The notes under the pieces are model-generated. The model ran no database searches. It was not told where the DNA came from and was given only the letters and a program-made list of their open reading frames with translations. Of a DNA stretch of 64,000 bases, positions 52,577 to 60,560 are shown piece after piece. The translations under genes and the position numbers were made by a program. Source of the stretch: Bin90 sp965214635 (GTDB lineage: Bacteria; Chloroflexota; Dehalococcoidia; Lucifugimonadales; JADFKI01). The stretch's first letter is position 1, and the number at the start of each line of letters is the position of its first letter. The stretch covers positions 2,294,001 through 2,358,000 of the forward strand of contig OZ243964.1 of assembly GCA_965214635.1 (NCBI GenBank). The letters run 5' to 3'.

Positions 52577-53248
52577 TTACGATGTCGCCCAATCCACGCC
52601 GTTCAGGATAATACGCTGGAACTCTGACGTCTCGAAGCTCAGGCCGTTGTGTCCCAGCAGCGTAACGAACACCTTGCCCTCGCCGTAGGGGCGTGTCCAG
52701 CCGAGCGGAAATGTCCCGCCGCGCATGAATGTCTCTTCGCCGCGCCACATGTGTGTCCCATCCTCTGCGTCGCCCGTGATGAACACATCGTTCCCGTCGC
52801 GATACTCGATGCCCATGTAGAGTTCGTCGTTGGTCACGAAGTCGGATATGCCGACTGCGCCGGGGCTTTCCGCATCGCTGACATTCACCTCGAACTTGCC
52901 ATAGGGCGGGTGATAGCTATCGTTGGCGAGCCAGCCGCCACCCGTGATGTCGTAGTATTCGTGCCAATCGTCCGACGCGCAGCCCGCTATGTGGATGCAC
53001 ACGAACCCCTTGCCGCCGCTGATGTACTGCGTCATCCCTGCCTGTTCAGCGGGCGTCATGGCGTCGTCGCCAGCGCGCATTGTGTTGAACACCAGCGCAT
53101 CGTAGCCGCTCATCGCTGCCGTATCCGCAAGCACGGATGCGTCCTCTGTAACCGACACCTGATGCCCCGCCTCGCTCAGAAACCGTTCCAACACCGGCGT
53201 AGATTCCTCATATGGATGCCGTCCGCCCGAAATTACCAGTAGGTTCAT
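52577..53248 (-). CDS. ThuA-domain (trehalose-utilisation-like) protein
   Basis: A 223-residue protein with the glutamine-amidotransferase-like ThuA fold. MNLLVISGGRHPYEESTPVLERFL opens it; YDALVFNTMRAGD, GKGFVCIHIAGCASDDWHEY, then YHPPYGKFEVNV, HMWRGEETF and GHNGLSFETSEFQRIILNGVDWA follow the family order. ThuA proteins take part in disaccharide oxidation or isomerisation. GGAGG lies six bases before ATG 53248; the longer frame to 53410 lacks similarity. Confidence 0.86.
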   Translation of the reverse strand: MNLLVISGGRHPYEESTPVLERFLSEAGHQVSVTEDASVLADTAAMSGYDALVFNTMRAGDDAMTPAEQAGMTQYISGGKGFVCIHIAGCASDDWHEYYDITGGGWLANDSYHPPYGKFEVNVSDAESPGAVGISDFVTNDELYMGIEYRDGNDVFITGDAEDGTHMWRGEETFMRGGTFPLGWTRPYGEGKVFVTLLGHNGLSFETSEFQRIILNGVDWATS

Positions 53249-53514
53249 ATTCCACCTCCGTAATCTGTCAAACCGATGGGTCGTTAATTTGCCAAGAGTA
53301 TAAACATAATTCAAGACTGACGGCAACTCCCAATTATCAATCAGCAGTAAAAAAGGGGACAGACACCCACACGACCTACTTCTCACGCCTTTAATTCTTA
53401 ACTTTGCCAAATTATGCTAAAGTGAGCGATGAGCGGGCTTGAGGACAGGCATTCTTGCACCCATTTGCTCAATCGACAGATTAGTGTAGCTTAATTCAAC
53501 CACTTGGCGGGCGT

Positions 53515-54801
53515 ATGGCACAGAACGCAGGCGCAGGAACACGGGCGGCGGCTCCCGCATCTGGGGAGCGGCTGTGGACGCTCGACTTCGTGCTGAACCT
53601 TCTGACGGCGCACTTCATGTTCGCCGGCTACACCGCGATACTGACCGTAATCCAGCCGTATGTAATCTATCGCGGCGGGGACGACTGGACTTTGGGACTC
53701 ATCGTCGGGGCGTTCGGCGTCGTGGGGCTTGCGATACGCCCGTTCGGAGGGCAGTGGATATATGCGCTCGGCCCCAAGCGCGTGGCAATAGCCGGCACTG
53801 CGATAGTGGCTATCGGCAGCGTGATGTACATATTCGCACTCAGCCACTGGTGGCTCGTGCCAATGCGGATGCTGCAAGGCGTGGGGCTTGCGCTTGGGCC
53901 TGTCGCCACCTCCACCATCGTCGCCAACCTGTCGCCGCCCACGCGCCGCGCTGAGGGCATGGCATACATGGGGAACGCCATCAACGCCGCATTCGTGTAT
54001 GCGCCCTTCGTGGCATCCACCATATTGGAGCATGTGGGCGCCAACCAGTACGGCTTCACATACGCATTCTTGTTCTCTGCGTTCACCGCCACCCTCGCAA
54101 CACTGGCAGCACTGCGCATATCCGCCAGCCGCATAGGGTTCGAGAAGCCGGCGCCAAGTGCCTCATCAGCCGCCGCAGACAAGCCGCCGCTCATATGCAA
54201 GACGGCGTTGTTCCCAACCCTTGTGTTTCTGACATACACCTTCACCACAGCGCCTATCAACACCTTCCTGCCGCTGTGGGCGATACAGCAGAAGCTGGGC
54301 AACCCGGGGCTGTTCTACACCGTGTTCTCCGTTACATCGATGCTGTCCATGTTCTACGCCGGACCGGTGGCGGACAGGTTCGGGCGCGCAACGGTCATCA
54401 TACCGGGTCTGCTGTCGGTGGCGATGGCGATGTTCGTTCTGAACGGGTCGTTCTTCCAAATGATGTTCCTGAGCGCGGGCTTTTTCGCAGGAATGGGCTT
54501 CGGGCTTTTGCAGCCGGGCATACAGTCGCTGACCGTGGATCGCGCACCCGTCAAAGAACGCAGCGCTGCGATGGCTACCTTGCAGCAGGCGTGGGATGTG
54601 GGCGGCAGCGCCGGCGCATTCGTGGTCGGGCCGCTGGCATCGCCGCTGGGGATGGGCAATGTGTTCGGCATAACTGGCATTGGGGCGCTGCTAGGCGTGG
54701 TGGGGTTCATCATGGGCAACGCAAAGGCCCCATCCGTTCAGCCCGGACACGCATCCACCGGGTGCGCTGCCCGCTCCCACGCCTTATTCTCCAAATGCTA
54801 G
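53515..54801 (+). CDS. MFS transporter
   Basis: Twelve-segment major facilitator, 428 residues, of the drug/sugar-exporter kind. GLIVGAFGVVGLAIRPFGGQWIYALGPKRV and the motif MLQGVGLALGPVATSTIVANLSPPTRRAEGMAYMG-type region fit DHA1-like carriers; the second half has GPVADRFGRATVI. It is not closely similar to the two oxalate/formate-type MFS proteins at 11-15 kb. No ribosome site is obvious before the ATG. The substrate is unknown. Confidence 0.84.
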   Translation: MAQNAGAGTRAAAPASGERLWTLDFVLNLLTAHFMFAGYTAILTVIQPYVIYRGGDDWTLGLIVGAFGVVGLAIRPFGGQWIYALGPKRVAIAGTAIVAIGSVMYIFALSHWWLVPMRMLQGVGLALGPVATSTIVANLSPPTRRAEGMAYMGNAINAAFVYAPFVASTILEHVGANQYGFTYAFLFSAFTATLATLAALRISASRIGFEKPAPSASSAAADKPPLICKTALFPTLVFLTYTFTTAPINTFLPLWAIQQKLGNPGLFYTVFSVTSMLSMFYAGPVADRFGRATVIIPGLLSVAMAMFVLNGSFFQMMFLSAGFFAGMGFGLLQPGIQSLTVDRAPVKERSAAMATLQQAWDVGGSAGAFVVGPLASPLGMGNVFGITGIGALLGVVGFIMGNAKAPSVQPGHASTGCAARSHALFSKC

Positions 54802-54866
54802 GATTATGCTAAAACCGCAGGGATAGGGCGAGGTGCGCTGACTACAAAGCCTTGTGCTTGCAGCGC

Positions 54867-56057
54867 TCAAAAAATCCTGCCGAAGTGGGGGAGTTGTGCG
54901 CCTATCAGCGGGCGGGCATAGTCTAGGAACGCAGGCGCAGCCGACGCACGCGTCGCGTCGAAGAACTCCGGGGGCATGCGCTTCACCTTGCCGCCCACAT
55001 CGGCAAGCGGGGCTGTGCCCGCGCTGCATTCATAGCCGTCATCGGACTGGTGGCGCTCCAGAGTAACGATGACATCGCGCACATCGGCGACGGCACATCG
55101 CACGGCATGGCGTCCCACAAGCTCGGCTTCGGATGCGTCCACACCAGACACGCAATCCATCATAGAGCGCTGGATGGTGCCGGGCTTTTCGTGACGCGCC
55201 CGCACACCCAGCCACTTGGCTGCTAGCGCCGCGAGATGACGCGCCGGCCCGTCGTAGTATGCATGCCCGAAATCGTCGGTGTGCAGCGGAGTGGCTTGGC
55301 TGCCGAGCGGGTTGCCGTCTGTGTCCCGCACATTTTCCGCGACGACTGCGACTGCAAACCCAAATCGACGGTAAGCATCCTCCATTATGTCGAGGAAGTG
55401 CGTCGCGTCTATCGGCAGCTCTGGGATGCCGATGAAGTGTGGGGCGTCGCGTTCCTCGCGCTTGCCGAGCGCTGACGCCGCCGCAAGCCAGCCCGTATCC
55501 CTGCCCATTACCTCCATCACAGTTACCGGCGATGCGATACCCATCGATTCGGCGTCGCGCCCTGCGCCCATTGTGGCGAGCGCAACGAATCGCGCGGCAC
55601 TGCCGTAGCCCGGTGTGTGGTCAGTGAGCACGAGGTCGTTGTCGATGGTCTTGGGGATGTTTACCACGGATAGTGGCAACCCAGCAGCGTCTGCCGCCAG
55701 TCCGACTTGATGCCCCGTCCATGCCGAATCATTGCCTCCGATGATGAACCAGTGGCAGATGTTGTGGCGGCGTAGCACATCGAGTATTAGCTCCACATCA
55801 TCGCTACCCGGCTTGCGGCGCGTAGAGCCAAGAGCAGCGCCGGGTGTGCTGGCGATGCGCCGCCATTCATCCCGCGATATGCGGCTTAACGGCGTCAAGT
55901 CGCCGCGCAGCATGCCTTCTATGCCATACAGCGCGCCATATACTTCGCCGAACACACTCGGATTCGCAAACGCCTCAGCCACCGCCCCATACAGGCTGCG
56001 GTTCAGCACGGGCGTGCACCCGCCCGATTGCATTATCAGCGCATTGGCTAGGGCCAT
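54867..56057 (-). CDS. pfp: 6-phosphofructokinase, pyrophosphate-type branch
   Basis: Phosphorylates fructose-6-phosphate to the 1,6-bisphosphate. 396 residues. The donor-site motif reads GGNDSAW, and PKTIDNDLVLTDHTPGYGSA carries the lysine characteristic of PPi-using enzymes instead of the ATP-type PxTIDND; MGRDTGWLAA and GIPELPID follow. The N-terminal glycine loop is MQSGGCTPVLN rather than the usual GGxxPGxN. The ATG overlaps the 3' end of the binding-protein gene by 10 bp, so the two are translationally coupled. PPi use is inferred. Confidence 0.84.
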   Translation of the reverse strand: MALANALIMQSGGCTPVLNRSLYGAVAEAFANPSVFGEVYGALYGIEGMLRGDLTPLSRISRDEWRRIASTPGAALGSTRRKPGSDDVELILDVLRRHNICHWFIIGGNDSAWTGHQVGLAADAAGLPLSVVNIPKTIDNDLVLTDHTPGYGSAARFVALATMGAGRDAESMGIASPVTVMEVMGRDTGWLAAASALGKREERDAPHFIGIPELPIDATHFLDIMEDAYRRFGFAVAVVAENVRDTDGNPLGSQATPLHTDDFGHAYYDGPARHLAALAAKWLGVRARHEKPGTIQRSMMDCVSGVDASEAELVGRHAVRCAVADVRDVIVTLERHQSDDGYECSAGTAPLADVGGKVKRMPPEFFDATRASAAPAFLDYARPLIGAQLPHFGRIF

Positions 56058-57061
56058 ACCAACTCGCCTTCGTCATAGACAGCATCCAAAAATGTGGTAT
56101 TAAAGGCGTCGTTGTAGTCAAACTGCTTGGGCAGCGCCTCGTATCGGATGAGATGCTCGTAGAGCGCCTGCCATTGGGCATCCGACATAGCACCAAGCCC
56201 TGCCTGTTCCGTCACAGGGCCTATGGCGTCCTCAAACTCGGTGTCCATCATAAACCGCTGGTGCGCCCGCTCTTCATTGGGGGCGTACTGCATCACGATG
56301 TCCACCGCCTCGTCCCGATTATCGGCTGCGTATTGCAAGGCATGCATCGTGGCTTTCAGGAAGCGCTCCACCTTGTCCGGATCTGCGTTCGCCAGTTCGT
56401 CGCGGGTGATGTAGGTTAGCCCTAGGCTTGGGACGCCATAGTCTGCCGGATCCCACAGCGTAACATCGAAGCCGAGCCGCCGCACTGTGTCCGGTTCGTT
56501 GGACTTGAACACGGCGAGGATGTCAACTTGCCCCTCTGTCAGCACGCGCGGGTCAAAGCCGACCCGCACTTCCTCAATGCGAGTACGCTCCACCTGCTCC
56601 GCTTGCAGTATAGCGAGGTAGTCGGGTGGTATGGATATTTTGTACCCGAATTTTCTGCCCACCCAGTCGGACGGAGCGCCAATCCCACTATCAGATAGGG
56701 ACATAAAGCCCTGCTGCCCACGCTGTCCGAACAGCGCAAACGCCACGAGCGGCAAGCCCGGGTCTGAACGGCGTTTCAGCACGGATGCGGCATCCTCTGT
56801 GCTGAAGTCCACATCGCCGCTCATCAGCAGCTGGAGATGCTCGCCGCTGGATGCGTGGCGGATTTCCACATCCAAGCCCTGTTCGGCGAAAAAGCCTTTC
56901 TCCTGCGCCACATACGCCGCCACCGACGGCAGATTCGCCTGCGCCTTATACCCCACCATAAACACCACAGGTTTGGGTTCAGAGGTTCCACACGCCGCGC
57001 CGGTAAGAACAAGAGCAGCGAGTATGAGAAGGAAGTGGAAGTTTCGTGCGTGTAATCTCAA
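56048..57061 (-). CDS. NMT1/THI5-type ABC substrate-binding lipoprotein
   Basis: A 337-residue predicted lipoprotein. LVLTGAAC gives a lipobox Cys near residue 24. VAYVAQEKGFFAEQGLDVEIRHASSGEHLQLLMSGDVDF is the SsuA/ThiY/NMT1 signature, and WVGRKFGYKIS and YGVPSLGLTYITRDELA continue the fold. Ligands in this family include thiamin precursors (HMP), sulfonates and nitrate. No permease or ATPase is nearby. It starts at a TTG and runs into the phosphofructokinase gene. Confidence 0.84.
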   Translation of the reverse strand: MRLHARNFHFLLILAALVLTGAACGTSEPKPVVFMVGYKAQANLPSVAAYVAQEKGFFAEQGLDVEIRHASSGEHLQLLMSGDVDFSTEDAASVLKRRSDPGLPLVAFALFGQRGQQGFMSLSDSGIGAPSDWVGRKFGYKISIPPDYLAILQAEQVERTRIEEVRVGFDPRVLTEGQVDILAVFKSNEPDTVRRLGFDVTLWDPADYGVPSLGLTYITRDELANADPDKVERFLKATMHALQYAADNRDEAVDIVMQYAPNEERAHQRFMMDTEFEDAIGPVTEQAGLGAMSDAQWQALYEHLIRYEALPKQFDYNDAFNTTFLDAVYDEGELVWP

Positions 57062-57092
57062 CTAACTCAATCCAATCTCGAAGGCGGACGCC

Positions 57093-57497
57093 TTACGCTC
57101 GCCTCAATTCAAAAACCACCGCTTGTCGTAATGCCCCATCAGTATCGCGGGCTTCTGTCCAATGATGCTTTTCATAATGGAATTCGCCCTTATAGCGAAC
57201 TTTCCCACCGCCAATAGCCTGAAACAGGTGAAGGGATTTGCCATGTTGATGATGGCTAGCAATTGCGGAATTCCCGCGTTCCATCTTCATGTCGCCGAAT
57301 CTGCCCTCACCATAATACTGAAACAAATCGGTTGACTGAAACCCATCATCGTAACCATATTGTTCTCCCGATTCCCCCGAGAATAAGAAAATTATGGGGT
57401 AGCTTCTAGGTGTAGATATGCCGCCTTGGCGTTGTCCACCATATTCGTCGTGTATGTCTTTTCGTGTGTAGATTTCACCGACTTGGAATTCAGTCAT
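57093..57497 (-). CDS. Stand-alone SRA-like (ScoMcrA N-terminal-type) domain protein
   Basis: A 134-residue protein. IYTRKDIHDEYGGQRQGGIS, YPIIFLFSGESGEQYGYDDG, GEGRFGDMKMERGNSAI and HGKSLHLFQ match the domain that precedes HNH nucleases in ScoMcrA-type modification-dependent restriction enzymes (from memory of the family). No HNH domain follows, since the frame ends right after the domain's last strand (QAVVFELRRA). The gene is more AT-rich than its neighbours. Start at ATG 57497 with AGGAAAG upstream; a frame to 57530 is less likely. Role unknown; binding of modified or phosphorothioated DNA is inferred. Confidence 0.75.
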   Translation of the reverse strand: MTEFQVGEIYTRKDIHDEYGGQRQGGISTPRSYPIIFLFSGESGEQYGYDDGFQSTDLFQYYGEGRFGDMKMERGNSAIASHHQHGKSLHLFQAIGGGKVRYKGEFHYEKHHWTEARDTDGALRQAVVFELRRA

Positions 57498-57536
57498 CGC
57501 AGCAACTTTCCTGTTCCTGTGTCGGAACAACTCTCC

Positions 57537-58226
57537 CTAGCCCCCCAGAAGGCGTGCGTCGTGTGCCAAGTCTTCCGGATCCAGCGGCTGCGTGAACACC
57601 ACGCGCATCACGCCATCCCCGTCTATGAGGTATATCGGCGCTGAGTGTATGATACGCTGACTCTCCGCTGCAAGCGCGCTCGTTCCCGCTTTGCCAGATT
57701 GCTGTGCTGCTGCCCCGTTTGCGCTCTTTACACCCTCGCTCCCTCTGCGCCCCGGCCCGTGCAAGTACGGGTCGATGTAGTATGCCGCCCATACACGACG
57801 AAGCTCGGCTTCGTCCCCGACCAGATAGCGCCAGCGGTCGGTCATGCGCCAGCGCTCTGAGTACTCATACGCCGCATCCACGCTGTCGCCATCTGGGTCC
57901 ACGCTGACGATCACTATCGCCGCGTCGGATGTGTCTTCCGCCAGCAGGTCGGCAGCTTCCTGCAGCTGGTTCGCCACAACAGGGCACACCTCAGCGCAAT
58001 CAGTATATAGGAATGTGAGCAGCGTTACCTCGCCGGCGAAATCCTGCAACGATGTGGGTTCGCCGAACTGGTCGGTCAGCAGGAAGCCCGTTGCCTTAGC
58101 ATCCGCAGTCAGCGTAGTGCCTCTGAACTCGTCGTCGGACGGCGGGGAAGCGCATGCTGCTGATAGCGTCATGGGCAGCATAACCGCCAACGCAAACATC
58201 AGGGCGAAGGTGTGCGGCAGGCGCAA
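57537..58226 (-). CDS. sco: SCO1/SenC-family copper chaperone
   Basis: Delivers copper to the CuA site of cytochrome c oxidase on the outer membrane face. 229 residues with an N-terminal signal segment ending at LSAAC (possible lipobox). The copper motif CxxxC is TDCAEVCPVV and the third ligand His is in IIHSAPIYLID. A 30-residue insert rich in Gly/Ala/Ser (GPGRRGSEGVKSANGAAAQQ) sits between strands before that His. It closes the minus-strand oxidase cluster. Confidence 0.88.
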   Translation of the reverse strand: MRLPHTFALMFALAVMLPMTLSAACASPPSDDEFRGTTLTADAKATGFLLTDQFGEPTSLQDFAGEVTLLTFLYTDCAEVCPVVANQLQEAADLLAEDTSDAAIVIVSVDPDGDSVDAAYEYSERWRMTDRWRYLVGDEAELRRVWAAYYIDPYLHGPGRRGSEGVKSANGAAAQQSGKAGTSALAAESQRIIHSAPIYLIDGDGVMRVVFTQPLDPEDLAHDARLLGG

Positions 58227-58253
58227 CGGGCTGTCCTTAAGGTTCGTATGGGG

Positions 58254-58454
58254 CTATTTTTCCACGAGGCGCTGTGCCCAGAACGCAAGCGCTGGCACCA
58301 CGAAGACGAACATCATTCCCAGCACGATGACGCCTAGTTCGTTGTGCATCACCGCCTCCAACACCATAAACACGACACCCAGCGAACCCGCAAACACCGC
58401 GATTATCGCCATCGAGAGTAAGGGTATCGCTATCGCCAACAAGAACTGTTGCAT
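58254..58454 (-). CDS. Small two-helix membrane protein of the oxidase cluster
   Basis: A 66-residue protein with two hydrophobic segments (LLAIAIPLLSMAIIAVFAG and VIVLGMMFVFVVPALAFW) and a short charged end (AQRLVEK). No family name is known to me. Tight spacing to ctaG upstream (21 bp) and SCO1 downstream (27 bp) argues that it is a real gene co-expressed with the oxidase, perhaps an accessory subunit or assembly factor. Confidence 0.7.
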   Translation of the reverse strand: MQQFLLAIAIPLLSMAIIAVFAGSLGVVFMVLEAVMHNELGVIVLGMMFVFVVPALAFWAQRLVEK

Positions 58455-58475
58455 ATCCGTGCCATCTCCAACCGG

Positions 58476-59309
58476 TTAGTTGCTACGCCCGTAGTGCTCT
58501 TCTGCGTCAAGCTTGCGTATGCGCTCTTCTTCATTGAACCACTTGAAGAACACGATTATCAGCAGTGTCAGGAAGTAGATCCCACTGCCAACCTTCATTA
58601 TGATACCGCCAATCTGCTGGTCAAGCAACGGCGGCAGGTGCCACAGCCGAGGTGCGTTCACATAGAACTCGTAGATTGGCTCTTCGGCGAAGGTGATGAT
58701 GGCGAAGACGATTATCTGCGCCACCGACATCAGGAACAGGTAGCCCATCTGAAACGGGTAGTCCAAGCGCGGCAGCTCAGGCATGTTGCTCGTCAGCGGC
58801 CACCACATCAGCATCGCCGTCCCGACCATCGATATGTGCTCTATCGCATGCACTAACTCGCTGTGCAGCGACGAGTTGTATAGCGCGGGTATGTGCCATA
58901 TGGAGAAGATGATGTTGAACGCCGCAAATCCGACTAGCGGATGCGTTGCCACTCGCGCCGTGCGAAACGCCCAGTTTGGGCGCAGTAGCGGACGCAGCAA
59001 CCAAGCCGGCGTTCCCAGCACCAGCAGCGGCGGCGCTATCAGCGTCAGCAGCACATGCTGCACCATGTGCATGCTGAATAGGAAGCGCTCGCTCAGCACA
59101 TGCAGCGGCGATGTCAACGCAAAGAAGATGACCACGACGCCAGCGGTGAAGGTCGCCATCTGCCGCGTGTCCATATAGTCAGCGAGCTTGTATCGCTCGC
59201 GGAGGGGGCCTACGCCCAGCATATATGCGCCTAGCAGCAACGCCAAGCCCAGCATGGCGTCCCAGTGTGCATTCCATTGCAGCCAGAGCGAACCTGCGAT
59301 TTCGTTCAC
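58476..59309 (-). CDS. ctaG: Cytochrome c oxidase assembly factor CtaG (caa3-type)
   Basis: Membrane protein of about 277 residues with seven predicted helices. MHMVQHVLLTLIAPPLLVLGTPAW is the caa3_CtaG signature with the conserved His residues; WHIPALYNSSLHSELVHAIEH adds further His. The GTG at 59309 has GAGG-rich sequence just upstream; a TTG at 59345 would add twelve residues. CtaG of this type is needed for caa3 oxidase formation in Bacillus. It lies between coxIV and the small membrane protein gene. Confidence 0.88.
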   Translation of the reverse strand: MNEIAGSLWLQWNAHWDAMLGLALLLGAYMLGVGPLRERYKLADYMDTRQMATFTAGVVVIFFALTSPLHVLSERFLFSMHMVQHVLLTLIAPPLLVLGTPAWLLRPLLRPNWAFRTARVATHPLVGFAAFNIIFSIWHIPALYNSSLHSELVHAIEHISMVGTAMLMWWPLTSNMPELPRLDYPFQMGYLFLMSVAQIIVFAIITFAEEPIYEFYVNAPRLWHLPPLLDQQIGGIIMKVGSGIYFLTLLIIVFFKWFNEEERIRKLDAEEHYGRSN

Positions 59310-59390
59310 GCCCTCATACCTCGTAGGCTGCGGACTTCGGAGCAATCATCCGGAAACCCGCACCCGGGAGGGATGTCTCCAGTGGGCATG

Positions 59391-59744
59391 CTATCCAGTG
59401 AAGAACTCGAATAGCCCCATCAGAGCGACCACCACTCCCGATGCAATTATCAAACCTGCGACGAACATCACCGAGAATATGGGGACGCGGAAATGCCCCA
59501 TCTGCACGCTCGCCTCGAATTTCAGGTGCATGTAGTACATCGCCACAAGCAGGAATTTGGCAGCGGACATCAGCGTTAGTATCGGTATGATGCCGTAGCC
59601 TATCCACTCCACATAGAAGATGCCGAACTCCGCCGCCGTTATCGCAGACAGCGTGAGCGCCACCTTGAAGTATGTGCCGGGTGTGGGATGGCCGGTCTCT
59701 ACCGCCCCAGTGTTCTGCTCTTGGACCTGATGCTCCTGACTCAT
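59391..59744 (-). CDS. coxD: Cytochrome c oxidase subunit IV (prokaryotic type)
   Basis: A 117-residue subunit with three hydrophobic segments: YFKVALTLSAITAAEFGIFYV, IIPILTLMSAAKFLLVAMYYMHL and FSVMFVAGLIIASGVVVALMGLF. The Lys-His motif KFLLVAMYYMHLKFE is typical of COX4_pro proteins. GAGGACGG precedes the ATG. It follows coxIII by 63 bp. Confidence 0.85.
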   Translation of the reverse strand: MSQEHQVQEQNTGAVETGHPTPGTYFKVALTLSAITAAEFGIFYVEWIGYGIIPILTLMSAAKFLLVAMYYMHLKFEASVQMGHFRVPIFSVMFVAGLIIASGVVVALMGLFEFFTG

Positions 59745-59807
59745 TTTCCGTCCTCTAGTCTAATCCTGTTCAATTCTCAATCCGGAATCATCAATCGAGA
59801 ATCGTCT

Positions 59808-60539
59808 CTAAAATCCGGGGAACACTCCGAACAGATACACCACGGTGAAGATGACAATCCAAACCACATCGACGAAGTGCCAGTACAGCGCCGCAAGGTC
59901 TAGGTCTAGGTTCTTTTCGGGCGTAATCATGCCCTTCTTGAACGACAGGAAGAAGAGCGACAGCAGCCACACCACACCCAAAGTCACATGCGTGCCGTGC
60001 ATACCCGTCAGCGTGAAGAATGTGGAGCCGAACAGGTTCGTCTTGGGTGTCAGCCCGATGACCTCTTCCACCTTGCCGTCGTGCTCATCCGGCGTGCCGC
60101 ACTTTGCGGCGACCTGCGTCTCCACCGGCGTAAGCTCTTTGACGCCCACATCGGCGCAGTGAACCACCACCTCGTGGTTGGCGAATGTGCGAAACTCGAA
60201 CACCTGAAACGCCAAGAAAGTCATCCCCATGATGGCGGTGGACGCCAGCCAAATGCGGAACGCCTTCATGCTGTTGCGCGTGAGGGCGGCGTATGCCAGC
60301 ACCATGCTCATGCTGCTCATCAGCAAGACGAAGGTGCTGACTGTGGTAACCGGTATGCTGAACACATCCTCCGGGAGCGGCCCAGAGATGCTGCGCCCCT
60401 TATAGACGAGATAGGTAGCTATCAGCGTGCCGAAGAACATGCAGTCCGAACCCAAGAACGCCCACATGAGCATCTTGCGGTGGTTCAGCCCCGTGCTTGT
60501 CGGTTCGTGTTCGCCGTGATGGGCGGGTGCGTGTGCCAA
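59808..60539 (-). CDS. coxC: Cytochrome c oxidase subunit III
   Basis: A 243-residue subunit with five hydrophobic segments, as in the short caa3/bo3-like form. KMLMWAFLGSDCMFFGTLIATYL, ALTRNSMKAFRIWLASTAIMG, FFTLTGMHGTHVTLGV and AALYWHFVDVVWIVIF are conserved. Unusually, the loop between FEFRTF and NLFGSTFF is about 55 residues and contains two cysteines (HCADVG, KCGTPDEHDG), roughly 35-40 more residues than usual. Translation starts at TTG with GGAGG eleven bases upstream, right after coxI. Confidence 0.88.
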   Translation of the reverse strand: MAHAPAHHGEHEPTSTGLNHRKMLMWAFLGSDCMFFGTLIATYLVYKGRSISGPLPEDVFSIPVTTVSTFVLLMSSMSMVLAYAALTRNSMKAFRIWLASTAIMGMTFLAFQVFEFRTFANHEVVVHCADVGVKELTPVETQVAAKCGTPDEHDGKVEEVIGLTPKTNLFGSTFFTLTGMHGTHVTLGVVWLLSLFFLSFKKGMITPEKNLDLDLAALYWHFVDVVWIVIFTVVYLFGVFPGF

Positions 60540-60560
60540 TGTAGATATAGCCTCCGCGGG

